This document shows positions 31,755 through 43,875 of a stretch of DNA of 64,000 nucleotides, piece after piece. The notes under the pieces are model-generated. The model searched no databases. It was not told the origin of the DNA and saw nothing but the letters and a program-made list of their open reading frames with translations. Where the stretch lies: NCBI GenBank assembly GCA_032433765.1, contig JAVIAB010000041.1:80686428-80750427 (forward strand), given 5' to 3'. Each line of letters starts with the position of its first letter. The stretch's first letter is position 1. The DNA comes from Megaustenia siamemsis (lineage: Eukaryota; Mollusca; Gastropoda; Stylommatophora; Ariophantidae). Position numbers and translations under genes: made by a program.

Positions 31755-34320
31755 TGTGTTTGTATCACATTGTGTCACCTTGTTGTTGTATCACATTGTG
31801 TCACCTTGTTGTTGTATCACTTTGTGTCACCTTGTTGTTGTATCACTTTGTGTCACCTTGTTGTTGTATCACATTGTGTCACCTTGTTGTTGTATCACAT
31901 TGTGTCACCTTGTTGTTGTATCACATTGTGTCACCTTGTTGTTGTATCACATTGTGTCACCTTGTTGTTGTATCACATTGTGTCACCTTGTTGTTGTATC
32001 ACATTGTGTCACCTTGTTGTTGTATCACATTGTGTCACCTTGTTGTTGTATCACATTGTGTAACTTTGTTGTTGTATCACATTGTGTCACCTTGTATCAC
32101 ATTGTGTCACCTTGTTGTAGTATCTCATATCAATTTACATTGTGTTTGTATCACATTGTGTCACCTTGTTGTAGTATCTTATATCAATTTACATTGTGTT
32201 TGTATCATATTGTGTCACCTTGTTGTTGTATCACATTGTGTCACCTTGTTGTTGTATCACATTGTGTCACCTTGTTGTTGTATCACATTGTGTCACCTTG
32301 TTGTTGTATCACTTTGTGTCACCTTGTTGTTGTATCACTTTGTGTCACCTTGTTGTTGTATCACATTGTGTCACCTTGTTGTTGTATCACATTGTGTCAC
32401 CTTGTTGTTGTATCACATTGTGTCACCTTGTTGTTGTATCACATTGTGTCACCTTGTTGTTGTATCACATTGTGTCACCTTGTTGTTGTATCACATTGTG
32501 TCACCTTGTTGTTGTATCACATTGTGTCACCTTGTTGTTGTATCACATTGTGTAACTTTGTTGTTGTATCACATTGTGTCACCTTGTATCACATTGTGTC
32601 ACCTTGTTGTAGTATCTCATATCAATTTACATTGTGTTTGTATCACATTGTGTCACCTTGTTGTAGTATCTTATATCAATTTACATTGTGTTTGTATCAT
32701 ATTGTGTCACCTTGTTGTTGTATCACATTGTGTCACCTTGTTGTTGTATCACATTGTGTCACCTTGTTGTTGTATCACATTGTGTCACCTTGTTGTTGTA
32801 TCACATTGTGTCACCTTGTTGTTGTATCACATTGTGTCACCTTGTTGTTGTATCACATTGTGTCACCTTGTTGTATCACATTGTGTCACCTTGTTGTTGT
32901 ATCACATTGTGTCACCTTGTTGTTGTATCACATTGTGTCACCTTGTTGTTGTATCACATTGTGTCACCTTGTTGTTGTATCACATTGTGTCACCTTGTTG
33001 TTGTATCACATTGTGTCACCTTGTTGTTGTATCACATTGTGTCACCTTGTTGTTGTATCACATTGTGTCACCTTGTTGTTGTATCACATTGTGTCACCTT
33101 GTTGTATCACATTGTGTCACCTTGTTGTTGTATCACATTGTGTCACCTTGTTGTTGTATCACATTGTGTCACCTTGTTGTTGTATCACATTGTGTAACTT
33201 TGTTGTTGTATCACATTGTGTCACCTTGTTGTATCACATTGTGTCACCTTGTTGTTGTATCACATTGTGTCACCTTGTTGTTGTATCACATTGTGTCACC
33301 TTGTTGTTGTATCACAATGTGTCACCTTGTTGTTGTATCACATTGTGTCACCTTGTTGTTGTATCACATTGTGTCACCTTGTTGTATCACATTGTGTCAC
33401 CTTGTTGTATCACATTGTGTTACCTTGTTGTTGTATCACATTGTGTCACTTTGTTGTTGTATCACATTGTGTCACTTTGTTGTTGTATCACATTGTGTTA
33501 CCTTGTTGTTGTATCACATTGTGTCACTTTGTTGTTGTATCACATTGTGTCACCTTGTTGTTGTATCACATTGTGTCACCTTGTTGTTGTATCACATTGT
33601 GTCACCTTGTTGTTGTATCACATTGTGTCACGTTGTTGTATCACATTGTGTCACCTTGTTGTTGTATCACATTGTGTCACTTTGTTGTTGTATCATAATG
33701 TGTCACCTTGTTGTTGTATCACATTGTGTTACCTTGTTGTTGTATCACATTGTGTCACTTTGTTGTTGTATCATAATGTGTCACCTTGTTGTTGTATCAC
33801 TTTGTGTTACCTTGTTGTTGTATCACATTGTGTCACTTTGTTGTTGTATCATAATGTGTCACTTTGTTGTTGTATCACATTGTGTCACCTTGTTGTTGTA
33901 TCACATTGTGTCACCTTGTTGTATCACATTGTGTCACCTTGTTGTTGTATCACATTGTGTCACCTTGTTGTTGTATCACATTGTGTCACCTTGTTGTTGT
34001 ATCACATTGTGTCACCTTGTTGTTGTATCACATTGTGTTACCTTGTTGTTGTATCACATTGTGTCACTTTGTTGTATTACAATGTGCCACCTTGTTGTTG
34101 TATCACATTGTGTCACCTTGTTGTATCACATTGTGTCACCTTGTTGTTGTATCACATTGTGTCACCTTGTTGTATCACATTGTGTCACCTTGCTGTTGTA
34201 TCATATTGTGTCCCCTTGTTGTCGTATCACATTGTGTCACCTTGTTGTCGTATCACATTATGTCACCTTGCTGTATCTCATATCAATTTACATTGTGTTT
34301 GTATCACATTGTGTCTCCTT
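31755..34320. repeat. 26-bp minisatellite, about 98 copies
   Basis: Unit ttgtgtcaccttgttgttgt + atcaca, with 23-bp forms lacking one ttg. The unit has no stop in any plus frame, which alone explains the 860-900-codon ORFs. A marker segment (tatctcatatcaatttacat) at about 32121 recurs at about 32613 with the same neighbours, so a block of about 490 bp was duplicated. A third partial marker lies at about 34275. Confidence 0.92.
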
Positions 34321-34370
34321 GTTGTTGTATCTCATATCATCGCTATGATCTTAGTTTCCTTGTACCTGAT

Positions 34371-34632
34371 CATAAAAAAAAAAAGTAAAGTACTCCGTCA
34401 CACCAAGTGGCGTATAGGGAATATGGTGTTAGTGACCATAAATTTTACAGACCTTCAGTACATGATTTTTGGGTAATGTGGTCGGTATTACGCCCGTGCC
34501 GCTTTACTTTCCCAGAAAAAAATCTGGTACCCATTTAACGCTGGGTGAACCCAGAAGCCATCAGTTGGGATCGAACCCTATCTCTTGTCCTTTGTAGTCC
34601 AGTTTACTAACCACTGAGCTATCGCAGCTCCA
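34371..34632 (-). mobile_element. tRNA-derived SINE, copy 2
   Basis: Same family as 23204-23487, inverted. On the minus strand it has A box tagctcagtgg, B box ggttcgatccc, and the body words cgggcgtaataccgaccaca and atacgccacttggtgtgacg. It ends in a run of T (11 A on the plus strand, 34374-34384). It is flanked by a perfect 12-bp duplication cttgtacctgat at 34359-34370 and 34633-34644. Confidence 0.88.
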
Positions 34633-34685
34633 CTTGTACCTGATTACATTACCTAAATTATGGACATTATTACTAAATTATTTGC

Positions 34686-35030
34686 AATGAAACGGCCAAT
34701 AATGTCACCTGCAGCTCTGGCACTGAGTGTGGCATAACTCTGGACAAAGAGGACATCGCCAAGTTTGTTCTTCACTTCTTAAGAGAAGAGGAGGAGAAAG
34801 GGTAGGACAATGGTGTTTATATTGAGAGACCGAGGAGTTTAAAAAGAAAAAAAAGGGGTGGAAAAAGGATCTGGTCAATCAGGAGTGCTTAGTGGGAGAA
34901 AGAAAATGTATCTAAAATGAACACCTGACATGAACAATCTGTATACGCTTTGAGAAATGCTAGGACAAGTGGTAGAGTAAGTGGATGTCCTGACTGCTGT
35001 GAAACTGATTCTATGAACAGAATAGAATGA
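34686..35030 (+). pseudogene. LINE D fragment (RNase H end and C-terminus)
   Basis: The plus strand reads NETANNVTCSSGTECGITLD, KEDIAKFVLHFLREEEE, stop, then VYIERPRSLK and further degraded frames. It parallels NETADKLAGSSGTEYGLTLD and VKFVLHSLREENV of the antisense element at 38836-38990, so this is a second, opposite-strand copy of that LINE family. Stops make it dead. Confidence 0.75.
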
Positions 35031-35132
35031 CTACATTACCATCATCATGTGAGAATGGAGACCAAGCTCTACACCATGGTTCATACATAAGAGCTTTGAT
35101 TCATTAATCCATGTTTTGTGAGGTCTTCTTTC

Positions 35133-36088
35133 TTCTGTTGTATTCACATCTGTTGTTGCCACATCTGTTATCGTCACATCTGTTGTCATCACATCTGTTG
35201 TTGCCACATCTGTTGTTGCCACATCTGTTGTTGCCACATCTGTTGTCATCACATCTGTTGTTGCCACATCTGTTGTTGCCACATCTGTTGTTGTCAACAG
35301 TGGTTGTTGCCACATCTGTTGTTGTCAACAGTGGTTGTTGCCTCATCTGTTGTTGTCAACAGTGGTTGTTGCCACATCTGTTGTTGTCAACAGTGGTTGT
35401 TGCCACATCTGTTGTTGTCAACAGTGGTTGTTGCCACATCTGTTGTTGTCAACAGTGGTTGTTGCCACATCTGTTGTTGTCAACAGTGGTTGTTGCCACA
35501 TCTGTTGTTGTCAACAGTGGTTGTTGCCACATCTGTTGTTGTCAACAGTGGTTGTTGCCTCATCTGTTGTTGTCAACAGTGGTTGTTGCCTCATCTGTTG
35601 TTGTCAACAGTGGTTGTTGCCTCATCTGTTGTTGTCAACAGTGGTTGTTGCCACATCTGTTGTTGCCACATCTGTTGTTGTCAACAGTGGTTGTTGCCAC
35701 ATCTGTTGTTGTCAACAGTGGTTGTTGCCACATCTGTTGTTGTCAACAGTGGTTGTTGCCTCATCTGTTGTTGTCAACAGTGGTTGTTGCCTCATCTGTT
35801 GTTGTCAACAGTGGTTGTTGCCACATCTGTTGTTGCCACATCTGTTGTTGTCAACAGTGGTTGTTGCCACATCTGTTGTTGTCAACAGTGGTTGTTGCCA
35901 CATCTGTTGTTGTCAACAGTGGTTGTTGCCACATCTGTTGTTGTCAACAGTGGTTGTTGCCTCATCTGTTGTTGTCAACAGTGGTTGTTGCCTCATCTGT
36001 TGTTGTCAACAGTGGTTGTTGCCACATCTGTTGTTGTCAACAGTGGTTGTTGCCACATCTGTTGTTGTCAACAGTGGTTGTTGCCTCC
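35133..36088. repeat. 31-bp minisatellite with 15-bp half units
   Basis: Left units are 15-bp tgttgttgccacatc; then 31-bp tgttgttgtcaacagtggtt + gttgccacatc, about 28 copies. ccacatc/cctcatc variants are grouped in blocks that recur. Long ORFs in all three plus frames are repeat translations. Confidence 0.9.
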
Positions 36089-36089
36089 A

Positions 36090-38270
36090 CTTCATATGCT
36101 GGCTGTCAGCCAGTCCAAAGCGTTTAATTTGTTGTTTCTAAGCTGTTGATGTACCCACTTTTTTCTCAAATTTATAATTTATTTCTCCTTTGCTAGAACC
36201 TACCTCAACTCTTTCTATCCAGCCCAGCTAACTTTAGCTGGGAAGAGCGTACTCATCAGTTAAGGCCTATCTAGTAATATCTGTTCGATAGTTAAGTCTT
36301 TAATTTCAGAGTTTAGATCAAATTCTTTCATATTTCATCCAATCCAGCTTTTTGAAAGTCTATTCCAGTTGATTACTTTAGTAACTCATTCATTCTGGTG
36401 TTATTAAAAGCAGTTTTCATTGAGTTTTCAATCATGTTGTTATTGAATTTGTGATTGAATATTCACTGATAAGAAAATTGTGAATGTAAGCAACTACTTT
36501 TGGCCAAACAAGCTTCACAATTAATTCAGTCATGGGTTACTGTTGAAAATGTAGAAGATGTATTGATCCATCACATGGATAGAAGTTCAGATTTTTCACT
36601 GAGTGACAGATAATATTGGTCATTGGAACATATATTGGCACCAGAGGTAAGGGGGCGCTACTCATTCCTTCTTCTAGCTCTAGCAATAGCAGGTCAGTCA
36701 CATAATTTGTTGAAACTTTTCTTGCAAAAATATTATTGTAAATACTTTTTATAAGAAGTTCATTGAATTCTACAAATGTTGATATATGATTGATCATTGT
36801 AATATGTGGATTGTTACCCAAATATTGTGACTTGATGGTGTGTACTCTGTCTTAGGTTTTTTCTTTGATGAATCTTATATGAGATCATCATATCAGATCA
36901 TCAACAGTTTTAAAAAATCACATACATTTTATTTTTAAGCATAAACATTTGAAACTACAATTTTGTGTAAAAATAAATATATTTTGCAATAAATAAGACT
37001 TACAGTGTTAATGGCTTGCATAAAAAAGTTTATATTATTTCAATTGCAGTTTTTATTTTCGTGTTTTTCAGTTTTGATTTTTCCTTTATCAGGTTCTTCA
37101 ATTAATTTGTGCACTTTTCCAGACAAAAATGTTTGTAAATACTGTGTATAAAAAGTTCATTCTACAAATGTTGATATAAAATACATCACAATAATGTCTG
37201 AAGTCAAAAAGTTATGATGACATTATGAGATGCACTCATGTCCTAATCTTTATTTGCTTGAAATTGCTGTGTACAATCATGGAATCGTTGCCAGCACAGC
37301 AAGAGTTAAGTTTGAATCTCAGACTCAAGGCTATATCTCATATTCCCATCATTGTGTCTTTCAAAATTATTTAAAATCATAAGGTAAATAAGTGCTCATT
37401 AGTTATTGTGTTTAAACACAATTTTAATTTGTCAAACCTAGGAGTGGACACCAATAATTACTAATCCCAATGAACTGACTCAAAAGAGTCAGAATGCACT
37501 AACTGAACTGAGAACGCTAGGGCTAGCTCTATCCTACCCACGAGCTACTTCCTTGTACCATCTATCAATAAATAAATGGTAATTTTGAGCTTAAGTCGGC
37601 ACAAAAGGCAGAAATTCTAGACTCTTGTGTCCAACGATTTACAGGTCTGTGACTAATAGCAGTGATGAGTGGTGGTGACCAGGGAAGATTCGTTGCTGCA
37701 CGGTTGCTCACGTTACCAACAGTAGTCAGTGTGTAGTACAATGTACATGTACTTAACTGTGTATAGTGTTACTCTACTCTAGTTAGCAGTAGTGGTCAGT
37801 AGCTGAGTCGCTAACTACTAAGTACTAACAGTAAGTACGTACAGAGTTAACTAAGGTGTAACTTGTAAGCAGTCACGTAGGTGACGCCACAACAAGGCTC
37901 TTCACTTGTGACTTCTCTCACCGCTCTCAGTCAGGACCACCACCCACTACTCACTAACTACTGACTGTCACTACACAACACTGACTGCACTAACACTGAC
38001 TCAGACAGTTGACTGAGTTGAGACACCCACTAGTCACTAGTCTAGTCCACACCCAAGAAGAAACACTACAAACATTATTTCTTCGCTAATCGAAGAACCA
38101 AGAAAATAAACAAGACCGACAAATAATTTATGGCAAAGTAAACAGGTTGTAACTACCTGAGGAGATCATCAAACAAGAAAATAATCTCTCCCTCTCGTCA
38201 AACAGAGCAGACATCCATAGACCGGAAACTAGGGCTGCAGTGGTGGCAGCAAATGTTTACCCTATTATTA
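36090..38270. other. 2.2-kb AT-rich single-copy region
   Basis: No gene can be supported. It contains a diverged direct repeat of about 75 bp (about 36725-36800 and 37125-37198, sharing ttctacaaatgttgatat). A tRNA-like B box agtttgaatctcag lies near 37310. A short hairpin lies at 37475-37492. From 37600 to 38060 the sequence becomes less AT-rich and full of short direct words (cactaac, tagtca, gtaagtac), including a TGACTCA near 38000; it could be a promoter or 5' UTR, but no transcript is evident. Confidence 0.5.
37475..37492. other. Perfect 7-bp hairpin
   Basis: ctgactc aaaa gagtcag: a seven-base perfect stem with a four-A loop. There is no T-run or gene end to suggest a terminator. Possibly chance, or a TGACTC-type binding-site pair. 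Confidence 0.4.
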
Positions 38271-38279
38271 TAGTCCACT

Positions 38280-39610
38280 TATTAATGAATGGCTATTCTG
38301 TTCTATAAGTGGGGAGGGGGATAATCGTGCGTCTGCAAAATGCAGTCGCTAAAGTAGGGTCTGCTCATCGGCTTCTGATCAAGACCTGGCAGTTCTACCT
38401 TCTCATGGTCTCCCCCAGTAATAACCTGCGTGAAAACAGGTTGGCTGACAGAAGCTGGGATCGTCGTGTGTCCATGTAGTGGTGGCTGTTACTGATATAG
38501 AGGACCCAGTATTGCAGTACCTCTGGGCTGGACTAGTAGTTTCCCAGCATAGCCTGGGACAGACGAACTCCAACTTCTTCAGTAAGGGCCAGGAATGTCA
38601 AGAAAGGCAACACGACCCGCCACATCAATGAGTGCACCCTTCCCGCATCAACTCGTGGCATCACATCAAGAATTGCATGCAGGTGGGACATCCCCATACC
38701 CACTCCATCGCTCGTCCCAGCATTTCTATCAGCTTATACAGACTGGTTGTCCGTGTCAGCTGGTGAATGTAGATACATCTGCTTTCCCCACTAAGCTCTC
38801 AGAATCGACCAGATCCCTTTTCCACTTTTAGACCCTCAGTCTGTCAATATATACATCCTTGCCCCACACATTCTCTTCTCTTAAGGAATGAAGAACAAAT
38901 TTGACAATGTCCTCATTGTCCAGAGTCAGGCCATACTCAGTGCCAGAGCTGCCAGCGAGCTTATCGGCTGTTTCATTACCGTGTACACCATCATGCCCTG
39001 ACAGTGCGCCAAGGTTAACGCGCTCACTGTAGAGCCATCCAAGAGCAGCATCCACTCCTGCTACAAGCCCTGTCTGTCAATCTTCTGTAGCATACTTTGT
39101 AGTCAGTCAGCAAGACTTCGAGATCCACGTTCTGTGTAACCAACTATGTTATCGCCGCTGTTGCTGCTTCTACCTCCATTCTCATGCTGGACACCGTAAT
39201 GCTACACTTGCCAGGTTCCCTAGCCACTACTGCCATGTTTGGTATGCCACAAAACGCCAATCACTGCGCTGTTCGCGGGATACATAACTGTCCGTGTAGA
39301 TGATCGGATCCTGAGGTGATGACACTTTTTCCATGGATTCCTTTATTACAACTTCAGTAGCCCCATAGACCCAGTAGCGACACTCCCAGCCGAGCTGAAT
39401 GATTACATTGGTTAGCCCGTTTCTCTGCTCTTACTTCTATCTAAACCTTGCCAGCCCTAATCTCATTCAAATCACATACTTTCCTTATGAACTCATCCGT
39501 CTCGGCCATACAGGATTTTCCACGCTGGAGGTGCCTGCCCTTGGTGGCTCCCAATTCTGAATGCAAGGGATGATTTATGTCCCTTACCACGTTCAAATAA
39601 GCCTGGACCT
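38280..39610 (-). pseudogene. LINE D, RNase H domain and 3' end
   Basis: Minus-strand frames, with several stops and shifts, read LPSIRVRHRSTQVQAYLNV and SELGATKGRHLQRGKS (39441-39610), then IIYTDS at about 39285-39305 and GVHGNETADKLAGSSG at about 38935-38985. The last two are the first Asp motif and the C-terminal His/Asp motif of RNase H. C-terminal cysteine-poor remnants and 3' UTR run to about 38280. An RNase H after RT points to an I/jockey-superfamily non-LTR element. Its RT part lies upstream at 40290-43260, now swollen by arrays. Confidence 0.8.
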
Positions 39611-40285
39611 GAGTAGATCTATGTCGCACTCTAATGCTTGGTAAGTCAAGTACCACATTGAGCAGATCTATGTCGCACCCTAATGCTTGGTAAGTCAAGT
39701 ACCACATTGAGCAGATCTATGTCGCACCCTAATGCTTGGTAAGTCAAGTACCTCATTGAGCAGATCTATGTCGCACTCTAATGCTTGGTAAGTCAAGTAC
39801 CACATTGAGCAGATCTATGTCGCACTCTAATGCTCGGTAAGTCATGTAAGTACCTCATTGAGCAGATCTATATTGCACTCTAATGCTCGGTAAGTCAAGT
39901 AAGTACCTCATTGAGCAGATCTATATCGCACTCTAATGCTCGGTAAGTCATGTAAGTACCTCATTGAGCAGATCTATATTGCACTCTAATGCTCGGTAAG
40001 TCAAGTAAGTACCTCATTGAGCAGATCTATATCGCACTCTAATGCTCGGTAAGTCATGTAAGTACCTCATTGAGCAGATCTATATTGCACTCTAATGCTC
40101 GGTAAGTCATGTAAGTACCTCATTGAGCAGATCTATATTGCACTCTAATGCTCGGTAAGTCAAGTAAGTACCTCATTGAGCAGATCTATATTGCACTCTA
40201 ATGCTCGGTAAGTCAAGTAAGTACCTCATTGAGCAGATCTATATCGTACTCTAATGCTCGGTAAGTCATGTAAGTACCTCATTGA
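39610..40285 (-). repeat. 49/53-bp minisatellite from LINE D ORF
   Basis: About 13 units of gcagatctatgtcgcaccct + aatgcttggtaagtcaagta. The early form is 49 bp and the later one 53 bp with an added agta. The minus-strand unit encodes VLDLPSIRVRHRS of the LINE, and the two ends run on into LINE coding sequence. Confidence 0.9.
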
Positions 40286-40374
40286 ATGGATACGTGTATC
40301 CCTCGTGCATCAGAGAACTCCCCGTAGGCCCTCATTCTGAATCCTTTCCAACCTCGCGATCTGAGTTGACGAGG

Positions 40375-42146
40375 GAGTGAGCATACCCAAACCATAGTCC
40401 AGCACTGAGAGCATCACAGCCTACATGAGAGAGTGAGCATATCCAAACCATAATCCAGTACTGAGAGCATCACACCCTACATGAGAGAGTGAGCATACCC
40501 AAACCATAATCCAGTACTGAGAGCATCACAGCCTACATGAGAGAGTGAGCATACCCAAACCATAATCCAGTACTGAGAGCATCACAGCCTACATGAGAGA
40601 GTGAGCATACCCAAACCATAATCCAGTACTGAGAGCATCACAGCCTACATGAGAGAGTGAGCATACCCAAACCATAATCCAGTACTGAGAGCATCACAGC
40701 CTACATGAGAGAGTGAGCATACCCAAACCATAATCCAGTACTGAGAGCAGCACAGCCTACATGAGAGAGTGAGCATACACAAACCATAATCCAGTACTGA
40801 GAGCATCACAGCCTACATGAGAGAGTGAGCATACCCAAACCATAATCCAGTACTGAGAGCATCACAGCCTGCATGAGAGAGTGAGCATACCCAAACCATA
40901 ATCCAGTACTGAGAGCAGTACAGCCTACATGAGAGAGTGAGGATACACAAACCATAATCTAGTACTGAGAGCACCACAGCCTACATGAGAGAGTGAGCAT
41001 ACCCAAACCATAATCTAGTACTGAGAGCACCACAGCCTGCATGAGAGAGTGAGCATACCCAAACCATAATCCAGTACAGAGAGCATCACAGCCTGCATGA
41101 GAGAGTGAGCATACCCAAACCATAATCTAGTACTGAGAGCACCACAGCCTGCATGAGAGAGTGAGCATACCCAAACCATAATCTAGTACAGAGAGCATCA
41201 CAGCCTGCATGAGAGAGTGAGGTCACACAAACCATAATCCAGTACTGAGAGCATCACAGCCTGCATGAGAGAGTGAGGTCACACAAACCATAATCTAGTA
41301 CTGAGAGCATCACAGCCTACATGCGAGAGTGAGCATGCCCAAACCATAATCCAGTACTGAGAGCATCACAGCCTACATGAGAGAGTGAGCATACCCAAAC
41401 CATAATCTAGTACAGAGAGCATCACAGCCTGCATGAGAGAGTGAGGTCACACAAACCATAATCTAGTACTGAGAGCATCACAGCCTGCATGAGAGAGTGA
41501 GCATACCCAAACCATAATCCAGTACTGAGAGCATCACAGCCTGCATGAGAGAGTGAGGTCACACAAACCATAATCTAGTACTGAGAGCATCACAGCCTAC
41601 ATGAGAGAGTGAGGTCACACAAACCATAATCTAGTACTGAGAGCATCACAGCCTGGAGAGTGAGGTCACACAAACCATAATCTAGTACTGAGAGCAGCAC
41701 AGCCTGGAGAGTGAGGTCACACAAACCATAATCTAGTACTGAGAGCAGCACAGCCTACATGAGAGTGTGAGGTCACACAAACCATAATCCAGTACTGAGA
41801 GCAGCACAGCCTGGAGAGTGAGGTCACACAAACCATAATCTAGTACTGAGAGCAGCACAGCCTGGAGAGTGAGGTCACACAAACCATAATCTAGTACTGA
41901 GAGCAGCACAGCCTACATGAGAGTGTGAGGTCACACAAACCATAATCTAGTACTGAGAGCAGCACAGCCTGGAGAGTGAGGTCACACAAACCATAATCTA
42001 GTACTGAGAGCAGCACAGCCTACATGAGAGTGTGAGGTCACACAAACCATAATCTAGTACTGAGAGCAGCACAGCCTGGAGAGTGAGGTCACACAAACCA
42101 TAATCTAGTACTGAGAGCATCACAGCCTACATGAGAGTGTGAGGAT
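40375..42146 (-). repeat. 56/51-bp minisatellite from LINE D ORF
   Basis: About 33 units of aaaccataatccagtactga with gagcatcacagcctacatga. The early form is 56 bp; later ones are 51 bp, having lost part of acatgagag. The leftmost unit on the minus strand reads LSVLDYGLGMLTPSSTQIAR, continuing into LERIQNEGLRGVL, so the source is LINE RT C-terminal sequence. Variants aggtcacac and gcataccc fall in blocks. Confidence 0.9.
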
Positions 42147-42525
42147 CATCATCATCAAGTACCGGGCTAACTGGCGTAGGTGACCATGTCTCTCCACAAC
42201 TTTCGATCTCGACAGTTATTTATCATTTCTGTTGTTGACCTTCTGTCAAGCCATTCTCTTAAGCTGTCTGTTATTTTTTCTCTTTGCTTCCCTCTATCTC
42301 TTCGTCCCTCATTTTTTCCAGTTGTTACAATATATTCCAGTTGTTCTCTTCTCATTACGTGGCCAAAAAATTATGATTGTCTCTTCCTAATATTGGAAAT
42401 TAGCTCTCTTTTTGCTTTGACCTCTCTCAGAACCTCTTGATTACTCTTCTTAGCTGTCCATGGTATTCTCAATATTCTTATGTAAAACCACATTTCTACA
42501 GACTCCAGTGATTTTCTTGTCTGTT
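42147..42525 (-). mobile_element. LINE B-type 3' fragment inserted in the 56-bp array
   Basis: The minus strand reads LESVEMWFYIRILRIPWTAK, KAKRELISNIRKRQS, then MRREQLEYIVTTGKNEGRRD and LWRDMVTYAS, the C-terminus of an RTE/CR1-like LINE. It is 5'-truncated at about 42525 and ends in a (gat)n-type tail (gatcatcatcatcaag on plus, about 42144-42159). gtgaggat occurs at both edges (42139-42146 and 42530-42537), but these are also array sequence. The array resumes directly at 42526. The insertion therefore post-dates array growth. Confidence 0.8.
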
Positions 42526-42765
42526 GAGAGTGAGGATACACAAACCATAATCCAGTACTGAGAGCAGCACAGCCTGCATGAGAGAGTGAGGACACACAAA
42601 CCATAATCCAGTACTGAGAGCATCACAGCCTGCATGAGAGAGTGAGGACACACAAACCATAATGCAGTACTGAGAGCATCACAGCCTGCATGAGAGAGCA
42701 CCACAGCCTACATGAGAGAGCATCACAGCCTGCATGAGAGAGCACCACAGCCTACATGAGAGAGA
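42526..42765 (-). repeat. Continuation of the 56-bp array
   Basis: Four fuller units are followed by short 21-bp-class pieces (gagagcaccacagcctacat, gagagcatcacagcctgcat). Confidence 0.85.
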
Positions 42766-42780
42766 ATAGAAATGATTGCT

Positions 42781-43260
42781 CAAGGGTCACCCTGGCCATG
42801 ATCTTGATCACACTGACCCCTCTCCTTGACCTTTTCAATGACATCCCTCCCGTAATGCCTGAAATAACGGCACCTATCAAATGCTATTCCCAAATACTTA
42901 AGCCAGACCTATCACGATGGTTGTACCATTGCAGTTATGACTGGGAGGGTGTCTTCTAACAATTAAGTTGTTTAATGAGAGCTTTGTAATTAATGCACCA
43001 AGTTGTTATCTGATCCACGCTATCCTGTAATTGCCCAGCCTTGTCTGCACTTCTTTATTCTATTTTCTTGGCTTGTTTCTGAAGTCTGTTTGCTTCTTTG
43101 GCTTCAAATGTTCTTTGAGTTTGTTTTCCCATTTCCAAAACCTCACAGTGTTCTGGTATTCACTTCAAGACTAGAGCTCTGTCAATTGTTTTTCCCCAGT
43201 GAGCCTAAGTTGTTGTCTTGGATAAGTCTGTCCTGTTAGGGACTTCACATGGCTTCTGGT
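42781..43260 (-). pseudogene. LINE D, RT thumb region (first copy)
   Basis: The minus strand at about 42870-42905 reads LKYLGIAFDRC (YLG box), followed by VIKIMARVT. It is preceded by degraded frames (TDFRNKPRK, NKEVQTRLGNY) reaching about 43260. On the minus strand this joins AVVLSVLDYGLGMLT of the array that follows, so it is the upstream part of the same antisense LINE as 38280-40375. It is also the left end of the 6.54-kb duplicated unit. Confidence 0.65.
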
Positions 43261-43266
43261 TAGCTA

Positions 43267-43875
43267 ACTTAAATACACAAAAACATTGCCCAGACTGTCA
43301 GCCACACACACACAAAAACATTGCCCAGACTGTCAGCCACACACACACAAAAACATTGCCCAGACTGTCAGCCACACACACACAAAAACATTGCCTAGAC
43401 TGTCAGCCACACTCACACAAAAACATTGCCTAGACTGTCAGCCACACTCACACAAAAACATTGCCTAGACTGTCAGCCACACTCACACAAAAACATTGCC
43501 TAGACTGTCAGCCACACTCACACAAAAACATTGCCTAGACTGTCAGCCACACTCACACAAAAACATTGCCTAGACTGTCAGCCACACTCACACAAAAACA
43601 TTGCCCAGACTGTCAGCCACACACACACAAAAACATTGCCTAGACTGTCAGCCACACTCACACAAAAACATTGCCTAGACTGTCAGCCACACTCACACAT
43701 TACCCAGACTGTCAGCCACACACACACATTACCCAGACTGTCAGCCACACACACATTACCCAGACTGTCAGCCACACTCACACATTACCCAGACTGTCAG
43801 CCACACTCACACATTACCCAGACTGTCAGCCACACTCACACATTACCCAGACTGTCAGCCACACACACACACACA
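43267..43875. repeat. 35-bp minisatellite (copy 1)
   Basis: Unit cagactgtcagccacacaca + caaaaacattgcc, 35 bp, changing to a 27-29-bp form with acattacc at the right end; about 19 copies. It is duplicated at 49806-50414. Confidence 0.9.

Noticed and set aside
31754..34476. Two ORFs of 860-900 codons on the plus strand
   Set aside because: The 26-bp unit is stop-free in all plus frames; the frames overlap and have no non-repeat domain.
35111..36149. Three overlapping plus-strand ORFs of 268-343 codons
   Set aside because: Translations of the 31-bp array in rotating frames.
37475..37492. Hairpin as a transcription terminator
   Set aside because: No T-run or adjacent gene end, and such terminators are bacterial.
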